DNA of 64,000 nucleotides from JAAURB01 sp049649525. Lineage in GTDB: Bacteria > Cyanobacteriota > Cyanobacteriia > Cyanobacteriales > Microcoleaceae. The stretch lies in the NCBI GenBank assembly GCA_049649525.1, contig JBARZE010000032.1, positions 1 through 64,000 on the forward strand, in the 5' to 3' direction. Of this stretch, positions 45,159 to 53,910 are shown piece by piece (positions within the stretch are counted from its first letter, which is position 1; the number at the start of each line of letters is the position of its first letter). The notes under the pieces are model-generated. The model saw only the letters and a program-made list of their open reading frames with translations. It was not told the origin of the DNA and did no database searches. The position numbers and the translations under genes are program-made.

Positions 45159-45893
45159 ATGGAAACCCTACAAACTCAACTCTATGAAGTTGCCCAATTC
45201 GCCAATAACTTGGTTCAAACTCAACTGACTCATCTCAGTTGGGTCAGTATTGGGGTGATTTTTGCAGCGGGGTTACTCACCAGCCTGACTCCCTGTATGT
45301 TATCAATGCTGCCCATTACTATTGGTTATATCGGCGGTTATGAGACTCAAAGCCGTTGGCAAGCCGCGACTCAGTCCAGTTGGTTTGCTTTGGGACTTGC
45401 CACCACCTTAGCCGGATTAGGCATTGCCGCGACTCTGTTGGGACGAGTGTATGGACAAGTCGGAATTGGTTTACCCATTATTGTGAGTCTGGTTGCCATT
45501 GTCATGGGGTTAAATTTACTCGAAGCCTTACCAATTCCTTTACCATCCTTCGATACAATGGGATGGATTCCTAAAAATTTACCCGCCGGAATTCGGTCTT
45601 ATGTTTTAGGGTTAACCTTCGGTTTAGTTGCCTCTCCCTGTAGTACACCTGTACTCGCCACATTACTCGCTTGGGTTTCGACGACCGGAGATTTAGTCTT
45701 AGGCGGGATATTACTTCTTTCTTATGCAGCGGGTTATGTGACTCCACTGATTCTGGCTGGGACATTTACGGCAACCATTAAAAAGTTACTCGCTTTGCGA
45801 CAATGGTCTAGTTGGATTACGCCAGTCAGTGGTGCATTACTCGTCGGATTTGGGGTTTTTTCGTTATTATTTCGTTTAGTTCCGATCGTATAA
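45159..45893 (+). CDS. ccdA: Cytochrome c biogenesis protein CcdA
   Basis: A 244-residue membrane protein with six predicted segments that carries reductant across the thylakoid or plasma membrane for haem attachment to c-type cytochromes. The two reactive cysteines lie in LTPCMLSMLPI and VASPCSTPVLA. I prefer the ATG at 45159 (METLQTQL) to one 18 codons upstream. It forms a pair with ccs1, whose ATG lies 3 bp after its stop; together they belong to the system II (Ccs) pathway. Confidence 0.92.
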   Translation: METLQTQLYEVAQFANNLVQTQLTHLSWVSIGVIFAAGLLTSLTPCMLSMLPITIGYIGGYETQSRWQAATQSSWFALGLATTLAGLGIAATLLGRVYGQVGIGLPIIVSLVAIVMGLNLLEALPIPLPSFDTMGWIPKNLPAGIRSYVLGLTFGLVASPCSTPVLATLLAWVSTTGDLVLGGILLLSYAAGYVTPLILAGTFTATIKKLLALRQWSSWITPVSGALLVGFGVFSLLFRLVPIV

Positions 45894-45896
45894 TTT

Positions 45897-47255
45897 ATGA
45901 CTTCAAAAAATATATTACTCTCTAAACTATCAACTTGGGGACAAATTCCCCAGACATTTTTCAAAAAAGAACTTTTACCCTTACTCGCCGATTTAAGATT
46001 AGCGATTATTTTACTCTTGCTGATTGCAGTATTTAGTATCTCAGGGACTGTAATTGAACAAGGTCAATCTCTAGAATTTTATCGCAGCAATTATCCAGAA
46101 AGTCCTGCTCTTTTTGGCTTTCTAACTTGGAAAGTTATTATCTTAATCGGACTGGATAAAGTTTATCAAACTTGGTGGTTTTTATCTTTATTAATTCTAT
46201 TTGGTTCTAGTCTAACCGCTTGTACTTTTACCCGACAACTTCCCACCTTAAAATCAGCCCGTCGTTGGCAATATTATCAGAAACCTCAACAATTTAAAAA
46301 CCTGGCACTCAGTACAGAATTAGACGCTAATTCATTAGATGCCCTCCAACAAGTTTTGAAAAAACGCTATTTTCGTGTGTTTCCAGCAGGTGATAAATTA
46401 TATGCCCGTCGAGGAATTATTGGACGAATTGGGCCGATTGTAGTTCATGCCAGTATGTTAATTATTCTGGCTGGATCTATCATCGGATCAATGACAGGAT
46501 TTATGGCACAAGAAATGGTGCCGAGTGGTGCAACTTTTAAAGTTCAACACATCTTTAATGCGGGAAGATTTGCAGCGTCTCAAATTCCTCAAGATTGGTC
46601 AGTGAAAGTGAATCGATTTTGGATTGATTATACACCTGATGGCGTAATTGATCAATTTTATTCTGATTTATCTGTATTAAATAATCAAGGAGAAGAAGTA
46701 GACCGTAAAACTATTCATGTTAATGAACCTTTACGATATGATGGTGTCACTTTTTATCAGGCAGATTGGGGAATTGCAGGTATTAGAGTTCGGGTTAATA
46801 ATAGTCCGGCTTTCCTATTACCAATGGCGCAGTTAGACACTAACGGACAGGGTAGAATTTGGGGAACTTGGATCCCGACTAAAACAGATTTAAGTGAAGG
46901 AGTATCTGTCCTGGTTAAAGACTTACAAGGCACTGCATTTGTTTATAATGAAGCCGGAGAATTAATTACCACCACTCGGGAAGGAAAAGGAAGTAAAATT
47001 AACGAGACTGTTACACTTTATGTGGATCAATTAGTGGGTAGTACAGGATTACAAATTAAATCCGATCCGGGTATTCCAGTTGTCTATTTAGGGTTTGGAT
47101 TGTTAATGATTAGTGTGATGATGAGTTATGTTTCTCACTCTCAGGTTTGGGCGCTGAAGTCTGGCGATCGCCTCTATTTGGGTGCAAAAACTAATCGGGC
47201 GAAAGTTGCATTTGAACGTGAAATTTTAACTATTATTGACAAAGTTGAATCTTAA
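45897..47255 (+). CDS. ccs1: Cytochrome c biogenesis protein Ccs1 (ResB)
   Basis: A 452-residue ResB-type protein of system II haem ligation. The N-terminal membrane segments (LADLRLAIILLLLIAVFSIS) are followed by segments at about 75-110 and 170-195, a large lumenal domain (residues 200-390) with VNEPLRYDGVTFYQADWG, and a last segment near residue 400. With CcsA, not in this window, it forms the cytochrome c synthetase. It probably serves the cytochrome c6-like protein encoded at 38281 among others. Confidence 0.93.
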   Translation: MTSKNILLSKLSTWGQIPQTFFKKELLPLLADLRLAIILLLLIAVFSISGTVIEQGQSLEFYRSNYPESPALFGFLTWKVIILIGLDKVYQTWWFLSLLILFGSSLTACTFTRQLPTLKSARRWQYYQKPQQFKNLALSTELDANSLDALQQVLKKRYFRVFPAGDKLYARRGIIGRIGPIVVHASMLIILAGSIIGSMTGFMAQEMVPSGATFKVQHIFNAGRFAASQIPQDWSVKVNRFWIDYTPDGVIDQFYSDLSVLNNQGEEVDRKTIHVNEPLRYDGVTFYQADWGIAGIRVRVNNSPAFLLPMAQLDTNGQGRIWGTWIPTKTDLSEGVSVLVKDLQGTAFVYNEAGELITTTREGKGSKINETVTLYVDQLVGSTGLQIKSDPGIPVVYLGFGLLMISVMMSYVSHSQVWALKSGDRLYLGAKTNRAKVAFEREILTIIDKVES

Positions 47256-47263
47256 TCATCTCT

Positions 47264-47875
47264 CTATTTTTGCGGTAAGTCTGTCGAATCATGTTCATTT
47301 TTTAATGGAATTTGACTCACTTTAATAGATCGTTTTGCTAGCCTTTTTCGCCATCGTCGAATTAATCGAGTCCCAAGAAAATAGGTGACGATCGCACTAA
47401 TTATTCCAACGACAAAACATCCCAGTAATAATGTTAAAGCAAACTCTCCACCGAGTTCGGAAATAGTATCCCAAGATAGCAAACTTTCTTGCTCAATAGA
47501 AAGGGCTTCAGCACCCAACAACCAATGACCGACGTGATAATTAAACAGAAGAATTGGAATATAAGTTAATGGGTTACTGACCCAAGTCCCTGCTGCTGCC
47601 AGAAATTTATGGCCCCGCATCAGAATTGCGATCGCCACCCCTAAGACAGTTTGCAAGCCAAAAAAAGGAAAACATCCGGCAAAAACACCCGCTGCTAAAC
47701 CTCTAGCGAGATATTCCGGCTTGCCGCGCATCTTCACAATTCGTAGATAAGCTGAGTGTAGCCATCGCCATCTAAGAGGTTTTTTAGCTTTAGATTTCGG
47801 TGCAGCGGCTACCGTATGTTGTTGGGGTAAGCGAGTCAACCGTCGCACTAAAACAGTCTCCTTATTTATACTCAT
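47264..47875 (-). CDS. DUF2062 membrane protein
   Basis: A 203-residue protein. The DUF2062 region (residues about 55-180) reads KPEYLARGLAAGVFAGCFPF, FGLQTVLGVAIAILMRGHK and GTWVSNPLTYIPILLFNYHV, with three membrane segments, and the ends are basic. The function is unknown. It converges with ccs1 with only 8 bp between the stops. Confidence 0.85.
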   Translation of the reverse strand: MSINKETVLVRRLTRLPQQHTVAAAPKSKAKKPLRWRWLHSAYLRIVKMRGKPEYLARGLAAGVFAGCFPFFGLQTVLGVAIAILMRGHKFLAAAGTWVSNPLTYIPILLFNYHVGHWLLGAEALSIEQESLLSWDTISELGGEFALTLLLGCFVVGIISAIVTYFLGTRLIRRWRKRLAKRSIKVSQIPLKNEHDSTDLPQK

Positions 47876-48085
47876 TTTATTTTAATCTTATTTTAGTGTT
47901 TTCTGAATTGACTTTTAAACAAGCGTTGGGTATCTTATCCCAAAGGAAGAGATCATCTTCTATTATTCAACCTGTTTTGTCACAACTCATGGAATATTGA
48001 TTAAATAGTATTTACTTTACCTATAATAATTTGGCTTATATCTTAACGCAAAAGCTTTAATGAATCTTCTGCACTAAGACTGATT

Positions 48086-49422
48086 ATGACGGATAATATT
48101 TATCAACGAATTTGGCATAACGATGAAAACCAATTATCTGTAAGCGGGCGCAAGCGCTCAGGAGAGTGGGAAAACGGCAAAAGGTTTATATTTTACTCAA
48201 TGAACAAGTCAGAGCCAGTGGAAAACGTCAAATTTATTTAGCCGCTTAACCGTTATTTGAGCGAGTGAATGAAGAAAAACTTTTTGATTCTAATCGCACT
48301 GATAATAGTTTTATTAAGCTCTTAGACAATGATGCAGTTCATTTTTTAGATGAAGATTTTATAGACGAGATAGAAGCACAATCTTAAACCCTATTTTTTG
48401 TATCTTATCTTACAGACTAAACCGCTACAAATTGCTTTAGAATATCTTAATCAAAATTTAGGTGAATCATTTTCAGAAGATCAGTTTTTCCGAAACCTCA
48501 AACGAATTTGGTTTGAACTCTATACTAATCATTATCGTGGAAAATCTATTCATTTTTGTCCTAGGTTTGAACATATTTTTGTAGGAAAAGCTAAATATAA
48601 TGTAAGATTTGATAGCAAGAAAGAAAATTTAGGTTAAATTTCGGGTTATCATTCCTGGGTTAAGTTTTATCTAGATGAAAAAAGTCAGCGGGTTAACTTT
48701 TTAGGTTATAAGTATGATTTGAATGGAGAAGCTGGACAACAAAATCCAAATGTTGTAATTTTATAAATGCTACAAACCATTACGGATATGACGGGTAATA
48801 TTGTGGCAGAAGTCTTTAAGAAAAAAGGCGGTTTCTTTGTTAGCCCGAGTCCAAGATTTTAAATTGCCATAGCAACGGTTGTTTATTATGAAAGTATATA
48901 TGGCAGAATTAGAGACAAACAAAATACAACTATTAATGATGCAAATTATGATTTAGTATTGTATCGTAGTACTAATCCTAATGGCAGCCGAGGTGAATTT
49001 ATTCGCTCATTTTTACCCATCTTTATCGGTGAATAAAAAGTAAAATAACCGCCGATGGCTCGTCCTATTGTTGTTCTAATTGCTAATATACTAAGTAATA
49101 ATAGTGTAATTCGGATTGTTGCAGCTTTACCAAATCCAGAAGGAATAGATCGGGGTGCAGAATGGGTTGAATTACAAAATAGTACGAATGAAAGTATTGA
49201 TATAACGGATGGGAATTGCGAGATAAATTAAACCGTCCGGAAGTCTTAAATGGAGTCATTTAACCTCAAGAAACTCAACGATTTATCATTAGTCGTTTGG
49301 GTGCAAATACCATGCAAATGACGAACCGTTCCGGATGAATTTCATTGTATAATTTAAATACAGAAAAAGTTGCGGCTGTACAATATAATCAAGCGCGTCC
49401 TAGAACAATATTGCAATTTTAG
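48086..49422 (+). pseudogene. Decayed gene for an EndoU-like ribonuclease with a lamin-tail domain
   Basis: Conceptual translation across frames gives an N-terminal part (MTDNIYQRIWHNDENQLSVS), then KPLQIALEYLNQNLGESFSE, RFEHIFVGK, SGYHSWVKFYLDEKSQRVNF, KKKGGFFVSPSPRF and YDLVLYRSTNPNGSRGEF. The order FEHxFVG, then GxHxWxxFY, then GxFxxxSPxF, then a YxL segment is that of EndoU (XendoU) endoribonucleases, with the two catalytic histidines. Then comes RIVAALPNPEGIDRGAEWVE, GWELRDKLNRPEVLNG, QRFIISRLGAN and VAAVQYNQARP, a lamin-tail domain. Stops lie at 48247 (approx.), 48635, 48764, 48860, 49034, 49046, 49261 and 49336, with frameshifts near 48172 and 49207. It is not functional. Confidence 0.75.
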
Positions 49423-49506
49423 ACATTATTCAATTAACAGATAAATAGTATGAAAAAAATATCTATTATTATTAACAATAAAAATAAGCTTCAGCCCGAG
49501 AATTGC

Positions 49507-49530
49507 AGAGACGCTTAATTCAACGTCTCT
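49507..49530. repeat. AGAGACG/CGTCTCT inverted repeat
   Basis: AGAGACG (49507-49513) and CGTCTCT (49524-49530) form a 7-bp stem between the EndoU remnant and the convergent aminotransferase gene. The arms are the same as in the palindrome at 60041-60062, so it is a dispersed element. Confidence 0.5.
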
Positions 49531-49551
49531 ACTCTGATAAAACTATTCGAT

Positions 49552-50853
49552 TTAAACTAGAGATGAACTCATAACATTGGCAGTTTTCCCTTGATAAACT
49601 TGTTCAACAACTTTAGCTAAACGTTCCATTGCGGTCGCTATTTCTTCATCTTTTGCCGTTAAACTGATGCGAAGACATTGTTGTTTATGAGGCCAATCTG
49701 TTTGTAAACCGGGGAAAAATGAACTTCCCGGCACTACAATCACTCCGACTTGTTTTAGTTGCTGATACAATTCCCAGTCAGTAATTGGTAAATCTTTAAA
49801 CCAAACCCAAGCAAAAATTGCCCCTTCTCCGCGATGAAGAAACCATGGTAAATTTTTCGGCATAGCTTGATCTAAAGCGGTTTCTAAGACAGTAAACTTG
49901 TGTTGATAATAGGGACGAATCACCTCAACAGAAACATCGCCCAAGGCCCCAGAACCAATGGCGCGGGCAGCAATTGCTTGTCCATAACGAGCCGAATGAA
50001 TGCATAAATTGGTTTGAAATGCTTCTAATATTTGAATGATGTTTTCATTGGCGATCGCAATCCCTAAACGTTCTCCCGGTAACCCCGCTTTTGATAAACT
50101 TAAACAATGAACAATATTATCGCCTAAAATCGGTTCCATTTCCGTAAAGTTCAAAGCAGGAAAAGGCGGCGCGTAAGCCGAGTCAATAAATACAGGAACA
50201 TTTTCAGCCGCCGCCAAACTCGTAATTTGATTCACCTCAGCCGCCGTTAAAACATTACCACAAGGGTTAGAAGGACGAGAGAAAATCACACAACCCGTTG
50301 TTTGATCTATGGATAATTCTTCAAAATTAGGATGATATTTGAAACGGTGGTTGGCTTCATCTGTGTCTAATTGCGGTTGATAAGACACGACTGCTTCAGG
50401 ATATAAACTCACCCCACCGTAGCCCGTATAATCAGGACTGAGAGGTAAGACAATCTTTTTCAACTCTCCAGTTGCTGTATATCCCCCAAACGCATTCGCC
50501 CCATAAAAATAAATCGACTGACTACCGGGAGTGATTAAAACATTTCGATGGCTAATATTCCAACCATAGCGAGAATTAAAATCCTCAACAATAACATCAA
50601 TCAAAGGCTGATACCCTTGTGAAGAACCATACCGACTGACAACTTCCCCATATTCTGGACTTGAGAGTAGTTCTGCTGTACAATCTCGCCATAGTGCCTC
50701 AACTTCAGGTAAAATAACGGGGTTTCCCGCACTCAAATTAATGAAATCTTGACACGCACCCGATTTCAACGTTTCTATAATATCTTTCATGATTGCCCGT
50801 ACCCCAGTAAGACGGGACATGCGATCGCCAAATTGACTTAAAGTAGGATTCAT
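49552..50853 (-). CDS. avtA: Valine-pyruvate aminotransferase (AvtA-like)
   Basis: A 433-residue fold-type I PLP enzyme. It keeps the AvtA pattern throughout: FGDRMSRLTGVRAIMKDI, LSAGNPVILPE, LITPGSQSIYFYGANAFGG, SRPSNPCGNVLTAAEV, DSAYAPPFPALNF, and the PLP lysine in LSLSKAGLPGERLGIAIAN. It would make valine from 2-oxoisovalerate using alanine. The exact amino donor is uncertain in cyanobacteria. It stands alone between a pseudogene and an exported muramidase. Confidence 0.88.
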   Translation of the reverse strand: MNPTLSQFGDRMSRLTGVRAIMKDIIETLKSGACQDFINLSAGNPVILPEVEALWRDCTAELLSSPEYGEVVSRYGSSQGYQPLIDVIVEDFNSRYGWNISHRNVLITPGSQSIYFYGANAFGGYTATGELKKIVLPLSPDYTGYGGVSLYPEAVVSYQPQLDTDEANHRFKYHPNFEELSIDQTTGCVIFSRPSNPCGNVLTAAEVNQITSLAAAENVPVFIDSAYAPPFPALNFTEMEPILGDNIVHCLSLSKAGLPGERLGIAIANENIIQILEAFQTNLCIHSARYGQAIAARAIGSGALGDVSVEVIRPYYQHKFTVLETALDQAMPKNLPWFLHRGEGAIFAWVWFKDLPITDWELYQQLKQVGVIVVPGSSFFPGLQTDWPHKQQCLRISLTAKDEEIATAMERLAKVVEQVYQGKTANVMSSSLV

Positions 50854-51048
50854 AGGATGACTGATTCACTAATTATTATTTGATTTGATATATCCTAAAC
50901 CACTGTTTACCTTGGTTAGTGAGGGGAAGGGACAGTTATTGGTTTGATGCAGACAGTTAGTGAATGTACCCAAGCGAGCGATTGCCTGCTATCCTATGCT
51001 AAGTCAACAACATAATCGGTGAATTGGCAACATTAGATTAACCGCAAC

Positions 51049-51681
51049 ATGAATCTTAAATCTCGTCTATTTCACAGCGTTTTAGGGCTAACTTTGGCTT
51101 TATCAATTCCCTTGAGTCAACCTCTGTTAACCAGCGCCCAGGAAGGTGGAAATTACGAAAAACGACTGTTTGATGCAGCTTTAGGCTTTACTTTGTATTT
51201 TGAAGGGGGATTTAGTAATCATCCGGCGGACAAAGGCGGTAGAACTTATCGCGGCGTTTTGCAAACGGAGTATAATGCTTATCGTGCTCGACGCGGCTTA
51301 CCCCCGTTGGATGTGGCGCAAATGTCTGATGCAGAATTATTAGAAATTTATCAAGGATATTGGGATAATAGCAAGGCGGCTGTGATGCATCCGGCCTTAT
51401 CAATTGTGATGTTTGATACAGCGGTTAATTTTGGTATCCAAAACTCAATTACGTTTCTGCAACAGGCGTTAGGATTGCCCCAAACCGGTATTTTTGATAG
51501 TGCTACCTGGGACGCTTTACAACAGGGAAACAATCAGTTTACGGCTTTACAAGTGGTGAATGAGCGCATTCTTTATCGTTACAAACGAGTGCAAGAAGAT
51601 CCCAGTCAAATGGCATTTTTTCACGGCTGGATCAGTCGAGATTATAGTTTGTGGGGTTATGTGGAAAAGATTAAAAATTAA
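51049..51681 (+). CDS. Exported GH108-family muramidase-like protein
   Basis: A 210-residue protein. A Sec signal peptide (residues 1-30, ending SAQ) precedes a GH108 lysozyme domain (LYFEGGFSNHPADKGGRTYR, with the catalytic glutamate in FEGG) and a C-terminal peptidoglycan-binding region (FDTAVNFGIQNSITFLQQAL; GIFDSATWDAL). This family is best known as phage endolysin (ZliS type). Here no phage genes are nearby and the protein has its own signal peptide, so a cell-wall role of the host is more likely. Confidence 0.88.
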   Translation: MNLKSRLFHSVLGLTLALSIPLSQPLLTSAQEGGNYEKRLFDAALGFTLYFEGGFSNHPADKGGRTYRGVLQTEYNAYRARRGLPPLDVAQMSDAELLEIYQGYWDNSKAAVMHPALSIVMFDTAVNFGIQNSITFLQQALGLPQTGIFDSATWDALQQGNNQFTALQVVNERILYRYKRVQEDPSQMAFFHGWISRDYSLWGYVEKIKN

Positions 51682-51709
51682 CTTTGTTACAACACAGTAG
51701 GTAGTAGAG

Positions 51710-51893
51710 GGGGAGACTTGGGAGATTTCGGAGACTGGGAGACTGGGAGACTGGGGAGACTGGGAGACTGGGGAGACTGGGAGAGTTGGAGAGTTGGAGA
51801 GTTGGAGAGGGGGAGACTTGGGAGACTGGGGAGACTGGGGAGACTTGGAGACTTGGAGACTGGGAGATAAGGAGACTTGGGAGACTTGGGAGA
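51710..51893. repeat. GGAGACTGG/GGAGACTTG simple-repeat array
   Basis: About 20 imperfect units of 8-10 bp, GGGAGACTG, GGAGACTTG or GGAGAGTTG, each with at most one C per unit. It forms a strongly asymmetric purine-rich strand between the muramidase gene and the HAD pseudogene. A second array of the same words lies at 55218-55352. Confidence 0.85.
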
Positions 51894-51957
51894 GATACTT
51901 TTCTCTATTCCCCGTTCCCCGCTTGCCCTGAGCGCAGTCGTAAGGGTTCCCTATTCT

Positions 51958-51993
51958 AATCATTCATCATTCATCACTCATCATTCATCATTT
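51958..51993. repeat. TCATTCATCA simple repeats
   Basis: CATTCATCATTCATCACTCA and further copies of ATTCATC form a short array just before the HAD gene. Related words occur near 55385-55415. The preceding stretch CTTGCCCTGAGCGCAGTCG is typical of short dispersed cyanobacterial repeats. Confidence 0.5.
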
Positions 51994-51998
51994 AGACT

Positions 51999-52687
51999 AT
52001 GAAGCCTGTTGTTTTCTATGATTTTGATGGAACAATTACAGTAGAAGAAACTTTTGTGGCAATGTTAAAGCAGTTTACCCCGGAGGTGACAGCCGAAATT
52101 ATACCACAGTTATATGATCGAACGATTACTTTAAGGGAAGGAGTAAAAATCATGTTAGAGTCTATTCCTTATCATCGTTATTCAGAAATTATTGAATTTT
52201 ATCGCCCGCAACCTATACGCCCCGGTTTAGTTGAATTAATTGATTTTCTTGATAGCCGAAATATTCCTTTTTTGGTGGTTTCGGGTGGAATTAGGCTGAT
52301 GGTTGAAATGGTTTTAGGAACATTAGTAAATCGTGTTGCTGGGATGTATGCCGTTGATATTAATGCGACAGGTAACTATTGGAAAGTTCAGTCAGAGTTT
52401 GTTCGCGGTTGGCGTAGCCTTGCGGTCTTCTGTAGCGTGCCGTTAGGTGTAAGTAGGAACAGAATTAATTGCAAAAGTTAAGGTAATAGATTTGTATCCA
52501 ACAGATGAACAAATTGCGATTGGAGACTCAGTCAATGATTTAAATATGGCACTGACTGCACCGATTGTATTTGCTCGTGAGCGCGATCGCAAAGTATTTA
52601 GATGAACAAGATAAAACTTATCTTCCGTGGCAAGATTTTTATCAGATCCGAGATTATTTAGCACAGTATTGGCAGATTAAGTATTAA
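51999..52687 (+). pseudogene. Broken HAD phosphatase gene (MtnX-like)
   Basis: The frame starts well with the HAD nucleophile motif KPVVFYDFDGTITVEETF and VVSGGIRLMVE, but runs into unrelated sequence after residue 134 and stops at residue 160. After a 52-bp insertion (52403-52454) the family resumes in another frame: TELIAKVKVIDLYPTDEQIA, then GDSVNDLNMALTAPIVFA with the metal-binding GDSxND. A second frame change at the HIP1 site 52583-52590 is followed by AKYLDEQDKTYLPWQDFYQI and the natural stop at 52687. MtnX-type enzymes act in methionine salvage. Two lesions make it inactive. Confidence 0.8.
52403..52454. mobile_element. 52-bp insertion of a short repeat-like element
   Basis: Removing these bases joins GAGTTTGT to AGGAACAGAATTA and restores the frame as E-F-V-G-T-E-L-I. 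The insert contains TTGGCGTAGCCTTGCGG and TGTAGCGTGCCGTTAGG, wording typical of small interspersed repeats in filamentous cyanobacteria. It carries no gene. The exact ends could shift by a base or two. Confidence 0.6.
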
Positions 52688-52788
52688 AAAGAATAATAAA
52701 CATCAATAACTAAAACCATTATTTTATATTTTTTGTTATATAATATTTTTTATAGGCAGATTTTTTTTGAATTAGGGTGGTAATTAAT

Positions 52789-53829
52789 ATGGCTAAATTC
52801 ACACGAATTTTATCAATTGATGGGGGCGGTTTAAGAGGGTTAATTCCGGCCCAAATTTTAACCTATGTTGAACAACAACTACAAGAAAAAACCGGAAATC
52901 CAGATGCTAGAATAGCGGATTATTTTGATTTATTTGCAGGTACAAGTGCGGGCGGTATTTCATCCTGTTTGTATTTAGCACCCGATCCCAAAGCAGGAAA
53001 TAGACCCAAATATCAAGCCGAAAATGTCGTTAATTTCTTCTTGCGAGAAGGACATCGTGTTTTTTATAAAAATTTATTGCATACCATCAAAAACTTAGGG
53101 GGATTTATAAATGAAAAATATTCTCATTATGAATTCCAGCAATTATCCAGTGATTTTTTAGGAGACTTAAAACTCAGCGAATTATTAAAACCTTGTTTGA
53201 TTACAGCTTACGATATTGAAAACCGTAGAACCCACTTTTTTACCCAACATGATGCCCAAATGCATCAGAAACAAAATTTTTTAGTCAGAGATGTTTTAAG
53301 AGCAACTTCAGCCGCCCCGACATTCTTTGAAGTGGCTCAAATTATCTCTTTTAGTAACGAAACCTATCATTTAGTCGATGGCGGTGTATTTGCAAATAAT
53401 CCAGCCCTTTGTGCCTATTCAGAAGTCCGGAATAAATTTAATCGTACCTCTGGAATTGAAATGAACCGAGAAAAAAGCCCAACTGCAAAAGAGATGGTAA
53501 TATTATCATTGGGTACAGGAGATGTGAAAAAAGGATACCCCTATAAAATTGCTAAAGACTGGGGAAATATTAGTTGGTTAATTCCCTTGTTTGATATCAT
53601 TATGACCGGAGTTGCAGAAACTGTTGATTATCAGATAAGACAAATTTATGATGCAGTTGAACGTCCGCAGCAATACCTCAGAATTAATCCAATTTTACCA
53701 CTCAAAGGCTTTTTACCTATTGATGATGCCTCGGCTCAAAATTTAGCAGCCATTCAGCAATTAGGCAAACAGCAGACATTAGAACATAAAAAATCTTTAG
53801 ATGATTTTATTGATTTGCTATTGCTGTAA
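52789..53829 (+). CDS. Patatin-like phospholipase
   Basis: A 346-residue enzyme that would cleave acyl chains from lipids. It has the oxyanion-hole motif DGGGLRGL near residue 11, the nucleophile elbow GTSAGG near residue 53 and the DGG of the catalytic dyad (LVDGGVFANNPA) near residue 204. I use the ATG at 52789, which has AGGGTGG upstream, rather than a GTG four codons earlier. It stands alone. Related patatins occur in lipid turnover and in some defence systems, but no cyclase or other defence partner is next to it. Confidence 0.9.
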   Translation: MAKFTRILSIDGGGLRGLIPAQILTYVEQQLQEKTGNPDARIADYFDLFAGTSAGGISSCLYLAPDPKAGNRPKYQAENVVNFFLREGHRVFYKNLLHTIKNLGGFINEKYSHYEFQQLSSDFLGDLKLSELLKPCLITAYDIENRRTHFFTQHDAQMHQKQNFLVRDVLRATSAAPTFFEVAQIISFSNETYHLVDGGVFANNPALCAYSEVRNKFNRTSGIEMNREKSPTAKEMVILSLGTGDVKKGYPYKIAKDWGNISWLIPLFDIIMTGVAETVDYQIRQIYDAVERPQQYLRINPILPLKGFLPIDDASAQNLAAIQQLGKQQTLEHKKSLDDFIDLLLL

Positions 53830-53910
53830 ATTGATTGATTGCCACTAAAAAAGCAGGAATGATGCATCCTGCAAAAGATAAGATAATATATCAAAAATTA
53901 AAGGTTGTTT

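Noticed and set aside
48086..49422. Recoding of TAA as Gln/Glu in an otherwise readable gene
   Set aside because: There are also at least two frameshifts and a TGA, and all other genes in the window use TAA as a normal stop, so decay is the simpler reading.
51049..51681. Prophage remnant suggested by the endolysin-type muramidase
   Set aside because: No holin, tail, capsid, integrase or terminase gene lies within several kilobases, and the protein has its own signal peptide.
51710..51893. CRISPR-like or coding repeat (minus-strand frame rich in Ser, Pro, Gln, Val)
   Set aside because: The 8-10 bp units have no spacers; the frame only reflects the simple repeat and has no start signal.
52789..53829. 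Patatin as effector of a CBASS-type defence system
   Set aside because: No nucleotide cyclase, ubiquitin-like or HORMA/TRIP13 gene is adjacent; the neighbours are a broken phosphatase and an M23 peptidase.
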